From Pseudomonas asiatica (GTDB lineage Bacteria > Pseudomonadota > Gammaproteobacteria > Pseudomonadales > Pseudomonadaceae): DNA of 64,000 bases. Below are positions 20,132 to 30,703 of the stretch, piece after piece. The stretch covers positions 686,001 to 750,000 of the forward strand of contig NZ_CP157874.1 in assembly GCF_040214835.1 (NCBI RefSeq), in the 5' to 3' direction. Within the stretch, counting starts at the first letter, position 1. The number at the start of each line of letters is the position of its first letter. A program made the position numbers and the translations under genes. Below the pieces are notes generated by a model that was given only the letters and a program-made list of their open reading frames with translations, had not been told where the DNA came from and searched no databases.

Positions 20132-21409
20132 TCAACGGGCTCCCGGGTTGGCGGCCTGGAACATGGCGCGCAGCAGCACGTCGCAGCCATCGGCCAGGTC
20201 CTGTGGCGCGGCATTTTCGATTTCGTTGTGGCTGATGCCGCCCTCGCAAGGCACGAAGATCATCCCGGCCGGGCCCAGTTCGGCGAGGAAGATCGCGTCG
20301 TGGCCGGCGCCGCTGACGATATCCATGTGGCTCAGGCCCAGCTCCCGCGCGCCTTGGCGCACGGCGTCCACGCACTGCTCGGCGAAGTACAGCGGCGGGA
20401 AGTCGGCGGTTGGCGTCAGCTCGAAACTCAACCCGTGTCTTGCCGTGCTGGTTTCAATGGCCGCGCGTACTTCGCTGACCATGGCGGCGAGGTGCTCGGG
20501 GTCGAGGTGGCGCAGGTCGATGGTGATCTGCACCTGGCCGGGGATGACATTGCGCGAGCCCGGGTGCAGGTTCAGGCAGCCGACGGTGCCGCAGGCATGC
20601 GGTTGGTGGGCGTGCGCCACGCGGTTGACCGCAGCCACCACCTCGGCGGCACCGACCAGGGCATCCTTGCGCAGGTGCATCGGGGTGGGGCCGGCATGGG
20701 CCTCGACGCCGGTCAGTACCAGGTCGAACCATTTCTGCCCCAGGCAGCCCTGGACCACGCCAATGGTGGTGCGCTGGTCTTCCAGCACCGGGCCTTGTTC
20801 GATATGGGCTTCGAAGTAGGCGCCGACGGCATGCCCGGTGGGCACGCGCGGGCCGGCGTAACCGATGCGCTGGAGTTCCGCGCCTACCGACAGGCCCTGA
20901 TCGTCGACCTTGGCCAGGGTCTCCTGCAGGCCGAACTTACCGGCGAACACCCCCGAGCCCATCATGCACGGCGGGAAGCGCGAGCCTTCCTCGTTGGTCC
21001 ATACCACCACTTCCAGCGGGGCCTCGGTGGTCAGGTCCAGGTCGTTCAGGGTGCGCAGCACCTCGAGGCCGGCCATGACCCCGTAGCAGCCGTCGAACTT
21101 ACCGCCGGTGGGTTGGGTGTCGATGTGGCTGCCGGTCATCACTGGTGGCAGGGCCGGGTTGCGCCCCGGGCGGCGGGCGAAGATGTTGCCGATGGCGTCG
21201 ATGCTGACCGTGCAGCCAGCGTCTTCGCACCAGCGCACGAACAGGTCGCGGGCCTGGCGGTCGAGGTCGGTCAGGGCCAGGCGGCATACGCCACCCTTGG
21301 CGGTGGCGCCGAGCCGGGCCAGGTCCATCAGCGATTGCCAGAGGCGATCGCGGTTGACCAGCGGGCCTTGGTCGAGCAGGTGCTGCGAGGGATCGATGCG
21401 GGTGTTCAT
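20132..21409 (-). CDS. M20-family N-carbamoyl amidohydrolase (ureidopropionase/allantoate type)
   Basis: A 425-residue metal-dependent hydrolase of the hydantoinase/carbamoylase class. Metal ligands are seen in GSHIDT (H95), GGKFDG (D106), NEEGSRF (E141) and the HIEQGPVLE and GAGHDA motifs. Relatives cleave N-carbamoyl amino acids, allantoate or beta-ureidopropionate to release ammonia and CO2. It is followed by the amidase 1 nt downstream, so the two products probably act in sequence. Which ureido substrate is used is unknown. Confidence 0.88.
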   Translation of the reverse strand: MNTRIDPSQHLLDQGPLVNRDRLWQSLMDLARLGATAKGGVCRLALTDLDRQARDLFVRWCEDAGCTVSIDAIGNIFARRPGRNPALPPVMTGSHIDTQPTGGKFDGCYGVMAGLEVLRTLNDLDLTTEAPLEVVVWTNEEGSRFPPCMMGSGVFAGKFGLQETLAKVDDQGLSVGAELQRIGYAGPRVPTGHAVGAYFEAHIEQGPVLEDQRTTIGVVQGCLGQKWFDLVLTGVEAHAGPTPMHLRKDALVGAAEVVAAVNRVAHAHQPHACGTVGCLNLHPGSRNVIPGQVQITIDLRHLDPEHLAAMVSEVRAAIETSTARHGLSFELTPTADFPPLYFAEQCVDAVRQGARELGLSHMDIVSGAGHDAIFLAELGPAGMIFVPCEGGISHNEIENAAPQDLADGCDVLLRAMFQAANPGAR

Positions 21410-21443
21410 GGTTCATCTCTCCTGAAATGACTGGGTTGCTTGT

Positions 21444-21565
21444 ACTGGCCTCTTCGCGGGTGAACCCGCTCCCACAGGGACATCACTGCCTTCAGGTCTG
21501 CGGGCCCCTACCACCAGGACGACGCGTTCACTGTGGGAGCGGGTTTACCCGCGAAGAGGCCAGTA
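21444..21565. repeat. Inverted REP pair
   Basis: ctggcctcttcgcgggtgaa...cccacaggg (21445-21479) and ctgtgggagcgggtttaccc...gaggccag (21531-21563) face each other between the ABC genes and the hydrolase gene. Being transcribed inside the operon it could form a stable hairpin that trims expression of the downstream genes. Confidence 0.85.
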
Positions 21566-21584
21566 CAGGTAAACGAGGCCTGTA

Positions 21585-22279
21585 TCAGGCGCTAAGGGCC
21601 AGGTAACGGTTCTTGATGCTCGGGTCCTCGCGGAACTGCGCCGCACTGCCCTGGTAGGCGACGCGGCCCTGTTCCAGCACGTAGTGGCGGTCAGCGAGGG
21701 CGTCGCAGACCATCAGGTTCTGTTCCACCAGCAGGATCGACAGGCCTTCGTCCTTGATCCGCCGCAGAATCCTCACCAGTTCGTCGACGATCACCGGGGC
21801 CAGGCCTTCGGTGGGCTCGTCGAGGATCAGCAGCTTGGGGCCGTTGAGCAGGGCGCGGGCGATGGCCAGCATCTGCTGCTCGCCGCCGGACAGGGCGAAA
21901 CCGCCGTTGCGGCGCCGTTCCTTCAGCCGCGGGAACATGCTGTACACGTCTTCCAGCTGCCAGCGGCTGTCCTTGCGAACGGCAATCCTCAGGTTCTCCT
22001 CCACGCTGAGCTGGCGAAAGATGCCGCGGTGCTCCGGCACCAGGGCAATGCCGAGCCGGGCGATATCGAAGATTTCGCGGCCGACCAGCTGCTGGCCGTT
22101 GAAGCTGATCTGCCCTTGCCGTGGGCGGACGATGCCGAGGATGCTGCGCAGGGTGGTGGTCTTGCCGGCGCCGTTGCGCCCCAGCAGGGTCACCAGTTCG
22201 CCAGCCTCGACCTTGAGCGAGACGCCTTCGAGCACATGGCTCTTGTCGTAGTAGGAGTGGATCGAATCGACATTGAGCA

Positions 22280-22280
<1 letters not shown>
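21585..22280 (-). CDS. Branched-chain-type ABC transporter ATPase (LivF-like)
   Basis: A 231-residue ABC ATPase. Walker A GRNGAGKTTT, signature LSGGEQQ, Walker B LLILDEP and the H-loop region (LLVEQN) are present. It is one of two nucleotide-binding subunits of an importer of the HAAT family and starts overlapping the LivG stop codon. It pairs with the LivH/M permeases just upstream and the binding protein at 24979-26181. Confidence 0.93.
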
Positions 22281-23031
<751 letters not shown>

Positions 23032-23032
<1 letters not shown>

Positions 23033-24051
23033 CACAGAGTCTCCTTGGTCTTGGCCTGGGGTTTGTCATTGGCATTGCGGTTAGCCAGCAGGCGCTTGCC
23101 CAGTTCTGCCAGGCCGCCCCACAAGCCGCCACGCATGAACACCACCACCAGGATCAGGATCACCCCCAGCAGCATCAGCCAGCGCGGCCACAGCTCCGAC
23201 AGCACGTCGCCCAGCAGCACGATGGCGCCGGCCCCCAGCAGCGAGCCGAACAGCGAGCCGGTGCCACCGACGATGGTCATGATCAGGATGTTCTCGCTCA
23301 TCATCAGGTCGATGTTCGACAGCGGCGCAAAGTGCAGTAGCATGGCGTACAGCGCCCCGGCGATACCGGTGATGGCGCCCGACAGCATGAACACCAGGAT
23401 CTTGAAGTGGCGGGTGTCGTAGCCGATGGCTGCGGCGCGGGTCTCGTTTTCGCGGATGGCCAGCAGGGTGCTGCCGAATGGCGAACGGATCACCCGCAGG
23501 GCGCCGGCAAAGATCAGCAGGAACAGCACCGCGACGAACACATAGAAGTGCCGTGGGTCGGCCAGGTCGACCAGCACATGGCCGGCGATTTCGATGTTGG
23601 GCCGGGGCACATCGAGCAGGCCGTTGTCACCGCCGGTCCAGCCGCTGAGGGTGTAGGCCAGGAAGTATGCCATCTGGCTGAAGGCCAGGGTCAGCATGAC
23701 GAAGTAGATACCCGTGCGGCGGATCGCCAAGGCGCCTACCAGCAGCGCCAGGAAGGCACCGAACACGGCTGCGCCAAGCAGCGCGGCGAACATGCCCCAC
23801 TGCAGGTGGATCATCAGCAGCGCCGCGCCATAGGCGCCTACGCCAAAGAAGATGCCCTGGCCGAACGACAGCAGGCCGGTGTAGCCGAGCAGCAGGTTGC
23901 AGGCCAGCGCCGCCAGGGCAAAGATCAGGATCTCGGTGGCCAGGGTGGCCGATGGCAGCAGCAGCGGCAGCGCCACCAGGCTGGCGACCACCAGCAACAG
24001 CAGGGCCGGGGCGCGGCCCTTGGCGACTGGCAATGGGTTTTTCTCGCTCAT
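23032..24051 (-). CDS. Branched-chain-type ABC transporter permease (LivM-like)
   Basis: A 339-residue permease with about eight to ten hydrophobic segments and the family motif LLLGYTGLLSFGQGIFFGVGAY near residue 60. The start ATG 24051 lies 1 nt after the LivH stop. Together with LivH it forms the membrane channel. The cytoplasmic EAA-like loop (AIRENETRAAAIGYD) contacts the ATPases. Confidence 0.93.
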
Positions 24052-24052
24052 C

Positions 24053-24913
24053 TCAGGCTCTCCCGAACAGGCCATAGGGACGGACCAGGATCACTGCGGC
24101 CATGGCACCGTAGATCATCAGGCTGGCGCCTTGCGGCCAGAGGCTGGTCATCATGCTTTGCACCACACCCACCAGCAGGCCGCCGACCAGGGCGCCGCCG
24201 AACGAGCCCATGCCGCCGATCACCACCACCACGAAGGCGATGCCAAGGATTTCCGGGCCGACGAAGGGCTGGGCGCCACGCAGCGGTGCGAACAGCACGC
24301 CCGCCACGCCGGCCAGGCCCACCCCCAGGGCGAAGGTCAGGGAGAACAGGCGGAAGATGTTGGTGCCCAGCAGCGACACGGTTTCGGTGCTTTCGCTGCC
24401 GGCCCGCACCAGGGCGCCGAAGCGGGTGCGCTCCAGCAGCAGCCACAGGCCAAGGCCGATCAGCGCGGCGAAGCCGATCAGGAACAGCCGGTAGTAGGGG
24501 TAGATGAAGTCACCGACGATCAGCACCCCGCGCAGCTCCGGCGGCACGGCGATGTTCTTGCCCACCGGGCCCCAGATCAGTACCGAGGCTTCCTGGATGA
24601 TCAGCGCAATACCGAGGGTGACGAGGATCTGGAAGGTGTGCGGCAGGTGGTAGATGCGTTTGATCAGAAGACGCTCGACCGCCCAGGCCAGCGCCGCCAC
24701 CACCAGCGGTGCTATCAGCAGGGCCAGCCAGAAGTTGCCGGTAATGGCCACGGCGGTGTAGCACAGGTAGGCGCCCAGCAAGAAGAACGCGCCGTGGGCG
24801 AAGTTGACGAAGTTGAGCAGGCCGAAAATGATCGTCAGGCCCACGGCGATGAGAAAGTAGATCATCCCCAGGCCCAGGCCGTTGAGCAGTTGGAACAGGT
24901 ACAAATCGAGCAT
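24053..24913 (-). CDS. Branched-chain-type ABC transporter permease (LivH-like)
   Basis: A 286-residue permease with eight or so membrane segments and the LivH-type N-terminus (MLDLYLFQLLNGLGLGMIYF). Start ATG 24913 was chosen; the longer frame reaching 25417 lies antisense and within the neighbouring binding-protein gene and is spurious. The gap to the binding-protein gene is 65 nt. Confidence 0.93.
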   Translation of the reverse strand: MLDLYLFQLLNGLGLGMIYFLIAVGLTIIFGLLNFVNFAHGAFFLLGAYLCYTAVAITGNFWLALLIAPLVVAALAWAVERLLIKRIYHLPHTFQILVTLGIALIIQEASVLIWGPVGKNIAVPPELRGVLIVGDFIYPYYRLFLIGFAALIGLGLWLLLERTRFGALVRAGSESTETVSLLGTNIFRLFSLTFALGVGLAGVAGVLFAPLRGAQPFVGPEILGIAFVVVVIGGMGSFGGALVGGLLVGVVQSMMTSLWPQGASLMIYGAMAAVILVRPYGLFGRA

Positions 24914-24978
24914 GAGCGTGCCCTCGACAGCGCGCGATGCGGCTGCCTGTACGAGTGTTTGTGACTGACGCCGCGGCT

Positions 24979-26181
24979 TCAGGCCAGGGCGCAACCGGTG
25001 TGGTCGACTTCGACGAACGAGCGGCCCGAGCTGATGACTTCGGCCAGGTCGTCCTCGTCGCGCATCTGCCCCTGGGGCTTGCCGCGCAGCAGGTAGTAAT
25101 CCTTGAGCACCTGGTGGTCGCCCGGGCGGATCAGTTCTTCGCCGGTCGGGCCCTGGAAGCGCATGCCCTGCAATGCCGCGGACACGGCGGCGCCATCCAG
25201 GCTGCCGGCCTTGATGATGGCTTCGAGCATGACCTTGGTGCCGATGTAGTCGGCCGCCAGCGGGTAGTTGGGGTTGATGCCATAGGCCTTGCGGGTGGCA
25301 GCGACCAGCTGCTTGTTCAGTGGGGTATCGACCTGGTGCCAGTACTGCGCGCCCAGGTACACGCCTTCGAGCACGTCGCTGCCCAGCTCCTGGAACTGGT
25401 CGAGCCCGGCGGACCACACAATCAGCACTTTCATGCGCTCCTTGATGCCGAAGTTCACTGCCTGGCGCAGGGCGTTGGACGCCTGGCTGCCGAAGTTGAG
25501 CAGCACCAGCACGTCGGGCTTGGCGGCGATGGCGTTGGTCAGGTAGCCGGAAAACTCCTGCTCCTGCAGCGAGTGGTAGCTGTTGCCGATGTGTTCCACA
25601 CCGAGCTCGGCGAACACCTTGCGGGCGTTGTCCAGCAGGGCATCGCCGAACACGTATTGCGGCGTGATGGTGTACCAGCGCTTGGCCTGTGGCAGCTGGC
25701 GGATCATCGGCACCAGCGTTTCGCGGATGGCGCCGTAGGTGGGCACCGACCAGCGGAAGGTCGAGGCATTGCAGTCCTTGCCGGTGATTTCGTCAGCGCC
25801 GACCGGGGTCATGAACACGCCGCCGGCCTTGTGGATTTCCTTCGACACCGCCAGTGCCGAGGACGACAGGGTGCAGCCCTGGAAGAAGCGAGCGCCATCC
25901 TGGCCGATGGCTTCCTGCACCTTGCGCACCGCCTTGCCGGCGTTGCCTTCGGTGTCGATGACCTTGTACTTGAGCGGGTGGCCGAGCAGTTGCGGGTATT
26001 CGGCGATGGCCAGGCGTGAACCCATGTCGGCGTACTTGCCGTAGCTGGCGAAGGCGCCAGACATGGACTTGAGCCCATAGAAGGTCAATGGTTGCTCGGC
26101 GAATGCCCGGTGCGCCCCCAAGGGGAGGCTACCTAAGGCACCCAGGGCAAGGCCTGCCTTGAGCAGGGTACGTCTTTGCAT
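24979..26181 (-). CDS. Periplasmic substrate-binding protein (LivK/UrtA type)
   Basis: A 400-residue type I periplasmic binding protein (Peripla_BP_6). The N-terminus has a twin-arginine-like signal (MQRRTLLKAGLALGALG) with a likely cleavage site after AFA near residue 28. It starts at ATG 26181 with aaggag 7 nt upstream. First gene of the transporter operon and therefore the specificity determinant. Homologues bind amino acids, urea or amides; the neighbouring amidase and carbamoyl hydrolase suggest an amide or ureide ligand. Confidence 0.9.
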   Translation of the reverse strand: MQRRTLLKAGLALGALGSLPLGAHRAFAEQPLTFYGLKSMSGAFASYGKYADMGSRLAIAEYPQLLGHPLKYKVIDTEGNAGKAVRKVQEAIGQDGARFFQGCTLSSSALAVSKEIHKAGGVFMTPVGADEITGKDCNASTFRWSVPTYGAIRETLVPMIRQLPQAKRWYTITPQYVFGDALLDNARKVFAELGVEHIGNSYHSLQEQEFSGYLTNAIAAKPDVLVLLNFGSQASNALRQAVNFGIKERMKVLIVWSAGLDQFQELGSDVLEGVYLGAQYWHQVDTPLNKQLVAATRKAYGINPNYPLAADYIGTKVMLEAIIKAGSLDGAAVSAALQGMRFQGPTGEELIRPGDHQVLKDYYLLRGKPQGQMRDEDDLAEVISSGRSFVEVDHTGCALA

Positions 26182-26271
26182 GAGTAACTCCTTGGTTGTG
26201 GTTATTAGGCAGGAGTGGCAATGACAAAGCGGGTACGGCCGGGCCTGTGTGCAGGCCTCTTTCCAGGCGGA

Positions 26272-27051
26272 TCAGTGGTGGTGTTCGAACTCCAGCAGGA
26301 AGTTGCGGGCAACCTCGCCTTCCAGCGCGGTCATGTGGTGTTCGGCGTCGCACATGTGTTCGTGCATCAGCCGGCGTACGGCAGGCTCGTCGCTGGCGCG
26401 CAGGGCGGTCAGCAATTGCTTGTGGTAGGCGATGTTGGCAGCGGCGAACTGCTGGCGCTTGGGCAGGTAGGCCTTTTTCAGCACCACCAGGTCGCGCAGC
26501 AGGTCGTTGAGGAACACCGCCATGAAACGCAGCAACGGGTTGGGGCAGCGGTCGGCCAGCAGGGTGTGGAATTCCAGCTCCGCCAGGCGCTGTTCGCGCT
26601 GGCCTTCCTCGCTGTCTTCCGGTGCGCTGCAGAAATCGATGTTGGCCTGCAGCGCGGCGTAGTCGGCTTCGCTCAGCTTGCCCATTACCGATACCGCCAG
26701 CTCCACCTCGATGACCTTGCGCAACTGGTACACCTGTTCGCCGTCCAGGTGCTGGAAGTGCAGGTAGTTGCGCAGCGCGCGGCTGGCAGGTTCGGTGCCC
26801 ACTTCATTGAGGTAGGCGCCGCCGCTCGGGCCTGTGCGGGTGCTGACCAGGCCCTCGACCTCCAGGGCCTTGAGCGCTTCGCGGGCGGTTCCCTTGGAGC
26901 ACTCGAAATGCTCCATCAACTCACGCTCGGTGGGCAGGCGGTCGCCGGGGTGCAGCGCTTCGGTGACGATCGAGCGCTTGACCGATTCGACGATCACATC
27001 GGACAGCTTCTGGCGCTTGCGTTTGGGTTTGAGCATTTCGCTATTTTTCAT
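26272..27051 (-). CDS. GntR-family (FadR/FCD) transcriptional regulator
   Basis: A 259-residue regulator. The N-terminal winged helix (about residues 16-80) shows the GntR pattern PGDRLPTERELMEHF and GTAREALKALEVEGLV. The C-terminal all-helical FCD ligand domain contains the metal-binding style ExxFHTLLA and H...H residues. It lies upstream of, and in line with, the transporter operon (91 nt gap) and is the probable substrate-responsive regulator. The His-rich end (EFEHHH) is encoded in the genome. Confidence 0.9.
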   Translation of the reverse strand: MKNSEMLKPKRKRQKLSDVIVESVKRSIVTEALHPGDRLPTERELMEHFECSKGTAREALKALEVEGLVSTRTGPSGGAYLNEVGTEPASRALRNYLHFQHLDGEQVYQLRKVIEVELAVSVMGKLSEADYAALQANIDFCSAPEDSEEGQREQRLAELEFHTLLADRCPNPLLRFMAVFLNDLLRDLVVLKKAYLPKRQQFAAANIAYHKQLLTALRASDEPAVRRLMHEHMCDAEHHMTALEGEVARNFLLEFEHHH

Positions 27052-27178
27052 ATTTATGCGGATAAATAGGATTTAGCGAGTTTTGCCGGGGTGGGTCAAT
27101 GCTGGTGGCGGGGGAGGGGTCGCAAATGGTGCGAAAGGGTCGGGGAGGGATAAGTGATGTTGGGATTCACCGCACAAC

Positions 27179-27254
27179 CTGTGGGAGCGGGTTTACCCGC
27201 GAATGCTGCAGTGAAGCTACCGACGCATTCGCGGGTGAACCCGCTCCCACAGGG
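27179..27254. repeat. Inverted REP pair
   Basis: ctgtgggagcgggtttaccc...gaatgc and gcattcgcgggtgaac...cccacag face each other with an 18-nt loop. The pair lies between the GntR gene promoter side and the PP0621-like gene end. Confidence 0.85.
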
Positions 27255-27261
27255 TACTTGT

Positions 27262-27492
27262 TCAGTTCTGGCGGCCTGGGCCCTGTTGCAGGTGCGCCTG
27301 GCTGCAATACCACTCGGTGCCCTGCTGCAGCGCCCGGTCATTGGGCAGGTGCACGCCGCAATGGGCGCAGCGCACCATCTTCAGCGGCGCATCCAGCTTC
27401 GCCTCGGGGTGCGACTGTTGGCTGGCTTTGAACTTGCGCCACAGCCAGAACGCGGCGGCGATCAGGGCGATCCAGAAAAGTAGGCGAACCAT
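27262..27492 (-). CDS. PP0621-family small zinc-ribbon membrane protein
   Basis: A 76-residue protein. Residues about 3-18 form one membrane helix (LLFWIALIAAAFWLW). The C-terminal half holds a zinc-ribbon-like CAHCGVHLP with a later WYCSQAH. Start ATG 27492 gives this layout; the longer frame has no support. It matches the PP0621 family of uncharacterised pseudomonad proteins next to bamD. Function unknown. Confidence 0.75.
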   Translation of the reverse strand: MVRLLFWIALIAAAFWLWRKFKASQQSHPEAKLDAPLKMVRCAHCGVHLPNDRALQQGTEWYCSQAHLQQGPGRQN

Positions 27493-27542
27493 GGTGTCCA
27501 GCTTGTCGGTTGAAGAAGCCGACAGTCTAGGACGCGGCCAAT

Positions 27543-27570
27543 AAAAAAGGGAGGCCCAAGGCCTCCCTTT
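27543..27570 (-). terminator. bamD terminator
   Basis: aaagggaggcc / ggcctccctttt stem with a two-base loop (27546-27570), ending in a T run on the minus strand, 16 nt after the bamD stop. Confidence 0.85.
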
Positions 27571-27586
27571 CATGTACCGCTGCGTA

Positions 27587-28606
27587 TCAGTCGAACAGAC
27601 CAAAGGTCATGTAGCTGAACCAGGAGCGGTCTTTCTCGGCTTCCTTCGGCCCTTCCGGCACGATCGGGTCACCGTTTTCGTCAGTTGGCAGCAACTCACG
27701 TGGCATCTCGTCACGTGCGTCCTGGAACTGCTTGACCACGTCCTGGTTGGCGCGGGTTTCACCCGGCGGCAGCGGGGTTTCGGTTTCGATCAGGCCCAAG
27801 GTCGCCTTGGACAGCCAGCCGCGGCCGTCAGACTCGGTCTGCTTTGGCTGGAACTCGCCATCTGCCAGGCTCGGGTGGTCCGGGTAGTTGAGCTTGAGGG
27901 TTTCCAGGCTGGTGGCGGCCAGTTCGTCCAGGTGCATCTTCTGGTACGCCTCGACCATCACCGCCAAGCCGTCGCCGACCGATGGGGTTTCCTGGAAGTT
28001 CTCCACCACGTAGCGGCCACGGTTGGCGGCGGCTACATAGGCCTGGCGGCTCAGGTAGTAGTCGGCCACGTGGATTTCGTACGAGGCCAGCAGGTTGCGC
28101 AGGTAGATCATGCGCTGCTTGGCGTCGGGCGCGTAGCGGCTGTTGGGGAAGCGGCTGGTCAGCTGGGCGAACTCGTTGTACGAGTCGCGGGCAGCACCCG
28201 GGTCACGCTTGGTCATGTCCAGCGGCAGGAAGCGCGCCACCAGGCCACGGTCCTGGTCGAACGAGGTCAGGCCCTTGAGGTAGTAGGCATAGTCGACGTT
28301 CGGGTGCTGCGGGTGCAGGCGGATGAAGCGCTCGGCAGCCGACTTGGCAGCCTCGGGCTCGGAGTTCTTGTAGTTGGCGTAGATCAGCTCGAGCTGCGCC
28401 TGGTCGGCATAGCGGCCGAACGGGTAGCGCGACTCCAGGGCCTTGAGCTTGTTCACGGCGCTGGTGTAGCTGGAGTTGTCCAGGTCAGCTTGCGCCTGCT
28501 GATACAGCTCGGCCTCGCTGAGGTTCTCGTCAATCACTTCTTTATTGGAGGAACAGGCCGCGGTGAGCCCGAGGATGGCGATCAGCAGCAGGTGTTTCAC
28601 TTGCAT
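27587..28606 (-). CDS. bamD: Outer membrane assembly lipoprotein BamD (ComL)
   Basis: A 339-residue lipoprotein of the BAM complex. The signal peptide ends at the lipobox LTAAC with Cys18. Five TPR-like helical repeats follow ([42 protein letters not shown] and so on). A C-terminal extension rich in E, D and P runs past residue 260, longer than E. coli BamD (about 245 residues) but usual in Pseudomonas. It docks BamA and the other lipoproteins to insert beta-barrel proteins. Divergent from rluD. Confidence 0.95.
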   Translation of the reverse strand: MQVKHLLLIAILGLTAACSSNKEVIDENLSEAELYQQAQADLDNSSYTSAVNKLKALESRYPFGRYADQAQLELIYANYKNSEPEAAKSAAERFIRLHPQHPNVDYAYYLKGLTSFDQDRGLVARFLPLDMTKRDPGAARDSYNEFAQLTSRFPNSRYAPDAKQRMIYLRNLLASYEIHVADYYLSRQAYVAAANRGRYVVENFQETPSVGDGLAVMVEAYQKMHLDELAATSLETLKLNYPDHPSLADGEFQPKQTESDGRGWLSKATLGLIETETPLPPGETRANQDVVKQFQDARDEMPRELLPTDENGDPIVPEGPKEAEKDRSWFSYMTFGLFD

Positions 28607-28753
28607 GGCGGCTTGCGTCCCTTTGACGGCCGCTGTCTTGGGCGGTGCCGTCCTGTTATGATGAGCGCCCCGGCCAACCCCGGGACAAAAGAAGTCGTAT
28701 TTAACCACAAGCTCGCAGCCGAAACCAAAGGCTGTGCGCCCGCCGAATCGAGC

Positions 28754-29716
28754 ATGTCCGAGATCATTCAACTTAGCGCAGAGGTCCCGTCCGAACTGGG
28801 CGGTCAACGCCTCGACCAGGTCGCCGCCCAATTGTTCGCCGAGTACTCGCGTTCCCGGCTGACTTCGTGGATCAAAGAAGGCCGCCTGACGGTCGATGGT
28901 GCCGTGGTGCGCCCTCGAGACCTCGTCTATGGTGGCTCGCAACTTGTCCTGGAGGCCGAGCAAGAGGCCCAGGGCGAGTGGGTCGCCGAAGATATCGAGC
29001 TGGATATCGTCTACGAAGACGACCATATCATGGTGATCAACAAGCCTGCCGGGCTGGTTGTGCACCCGGCCGCCGGGCATGCCAGCGGGACTTTGCTCAA
29101 TGCACTGCTGCACCACGTGCCTGACATCGTCAACGTACCGCGCGCCGGTATCGTCCACCGCCTGGACAAGGACACCACCGGTCTGATGGTGGTGGCCAAG
29201 ACCTTGCAGGCGCAGACCCGGCTGGTCGAGCAGATGCAGGCGCGCAAGGTCAGCCGCATCTACGAGTGCATCGTGATTGGCGTGGTCACTGCCGGCGGCA
29301 AGATCGATGCCCCGATCGGCCGCCACGGCGGCATGCGCCAGCGCATGGCGGTCACCGACGGCGGCAAGCCGGCGGTCAGCCACTACCGTGTACTCAAGCG
29401 CTTCCGCTCGCACACCCACGTGCGGGTCAAGCTGGAAACCGGCCGTACCCACCAGATTCGCGTGCACATGGCTCACGTTGGCTTCCCGTTGGTCGGCGAC
29501 CAGACCTACGGCGGGCGCTTCCGCATTCCGCCGGCAGCCAGCCCGACCATGGTCGAGGCGGTGAAAACCTTCCCGCGCCAGGCACTGCATGCGCGCTTCC
29601 TGGCATTGGCCCACCCGATTACCGGTGAAGTCATGAAGTGGGAATCGCCGCTGCCGGATGACTTCGTCTGGTTGCTGTCGCTGCTGAACCAGGACCGCGA
29701 GAGCTTTGTCGGATGA
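28754..29716 (+). CDS. rluD: 23S rRNA pseudouridine synthase RluD
   Basis: A 320-residue enzyme that makes pseudouridines 1911, 1915 and 1917 (E. coli numbering) in helix 69 of 23S rRNA. An N-terminal S4 domain (residues about 15-70) precedes the RluA-type catalytic domain with the [10 protein letters not shown] motif; D138 is the catalytic aspartate. Start ATG 28754; the much longer frame from 27572 is antisense to bamD and spurious. The next gene overlaps by ATGA. Confidence 0.95.
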   Translation: MSEIIQLSAEVPSELGGQRLDQVAAQLFAEYSRSRLTSWIKEGRLTVDGAVVRPRDLVYGGSQLVLEAEQEAQGEWVAEDIELDIVYEDDHIMVINKPAGLVVHPAAGHASGTLLNALLHHVPDIVNVPRAGIVHRLDKDTTGLMVVAKTLQAQTRLVEQMQARKVSRIYECIVIGVVTAGGKIDAPIGRHGGMRQRMAVTDGGKPAVSHYRVLKRFRSHTHVRVKLETGRTHQIRVHMAHVGFPLVGDQTYGGRFRIPPAASPTMVEAVKTFPRQALHARFLALAHPITGEVMKWESPLPDDFVWLLSLLNQDRESFVG

Positions 29717-30453
29717 GTGGCCTGACGCAGTCGCTGCTGTTCCCCGACTGGCCGGCCCCGGCCTCGGTGCGCGCCTGTGTCACCACCCGCCAGGGCGGCA
29801 TCAGCCTGCCGCCCTATGAAACCTTCAACCTTGGCGACCATGTAGGGGACGACCCTGCCGCGGTGGCCGAGAACCGTCGTCGCCTGAGCGACGAATTCGC
29901 CATCCAGCCGGCCTGGCTCAAGCAGGTGCATGGGCTGGTGGTGGCGGATGCCGACCCGGCCGTGGTGGCCGAGGCCGACGCCAGCTGGACCGACCAGCCT
30001 GGCATTGCCTGCACCGTGATGACTGCCGATTGCCTGCCTGCGCTGTTCTGCGACCGGGCCGGTACCCGCGTGGCCGCGGCGCATGCTGGCTGGCGCGGGC
30101 TTGCCGGTGGTGTGCTGGAGGCCACCTTGGATCGCCTGGCACTGCCGCCCGAAGAGGTGCTGGTGTGGTTGGGGCCGGCGATTGGCCCGCAGGCGTTCGA
30201 AGTGGGGCTGGAGGTGCGTGATGCCTTTACGGCTGTGCACCCGGAAGCGGCCAGGGCCTTTGTCGATGGTGCCCGGCCGGGCAAGTTGATGGCCGACATC
30301 TATGAGCTGGCGCGTATTCGTTTGGCGGCGCGTGGGGTGACTGCCGTTCATGGCGGTGGCTTGTGCACGGTCAGCGATGAGCGGTTCTTCTCCTATCGCC
30401 GTACCCCGCAGGGTGGGCGCTTTGCTTCCCTGGTGTGGCTGGAGCCGCGCTAG
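29713..30453 (+). CDS. pgeF: Peptidoglycan editing factor PgeF (YfiH family)
   Basis: A 246-residue DUF152/YfiH protein. Metal/active-site motifs are visible: KQVHG near residue 73, TADCLP near 103 and [10 protein letters not shown] near 120. In E. coli YfiH/PgeF prevents misincorporation of L-Ser into the peptidoglycan stem; relatives act on purine nucleosides. It overlaps rluD by four bases. clpB is next, the conserved rluD-pgeF-clpB order. Confidence 0.92.
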   Translation: MSGLTQSLLFPDWPAPASVRACVTTRQGGISLPPYETFNLGDHVGDDPAAVAENRRRLSDEFAIQPAWLKQVHGLVVADADPAVVAEADASWTDQPGIACTVMTADCLPALFCDRAGTRVAAAHAGWRGLAGGVLEATLDRLALPPEEVLVWLGPAIGPQAFEVGLEVRDAFTAVHPEAARAFVDGARPGKLMADIYELARIRLAARGVTAVHGGGLCTVSDERFFSYRRTPQGGRFASLVWLEPR

Positions 30454-30458
30454 CCTGC

Positions 30459-30554
30459 ACCGGCCTCTTCGCGGGTGAACCCGCTCCCACAGGATAATCA
30501 CAGACCCTGAGAGCGGAGCAGTACTTGTGGGAGCGGGTTTACCCGCGAATGGCC
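30459..30554. repeat. Inverted REP pair
   Basis: accggcctcttcgcgggtga...cacagg and tgtgggagcgggtttaccc...gaatggcc face each other right after the pgeF stop, 150 nt before clpB. Confidence 0.85.
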
Positions 30555-30570
30555 CAGCACTAATCCAACA

Positions 30571-30588
30571 GGTTGACCCCGGTCAACC
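30571..30588. repeat. Inverted repeat upstream of the clpB promoter
   Basis: ggttgacc and ggtcaacc are perfect 8-bp arms separated by two C residues, 8 nt upstream of the predicted heat-shock -35 element. It could be an operator or a short hairpin. Confidence 0.5.
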
Positions 30589-30596
30589 CCGCTACG

Positions 30597-30624
30597 CTTG
30601 AATCTTCCAGAATCAGCCTTATCT
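30597..30624 (+). promoter_or_regulatory. Candidate RpoH (sigma32) promoter of clpB
   Basis: CTTGAAT (30597-30603) and CCTTATCT (30617-30624) are separated by 13 nt, close to the sigma32 consensus CTTGAAA-N13-CCCCATNT. clpB is a classic heat-shock gene, which supports the call. The leader would be about 75 nt. Confidence 0.6.
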
Positions 30625-30703
30625 ATAAGGTCATCTCAGGCAGGTTTCTTCATAAACAGGCGCTGTCCATCGCTCCGACCTGCCCTTTAAAGGAAGGTAC
30701 CCC

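Noticed and set aside
27572..28753. Upstream extension of the rluD frame
   Set aside because: It runs antisense through bamD; the S4 domain begins right after ATG 28754.
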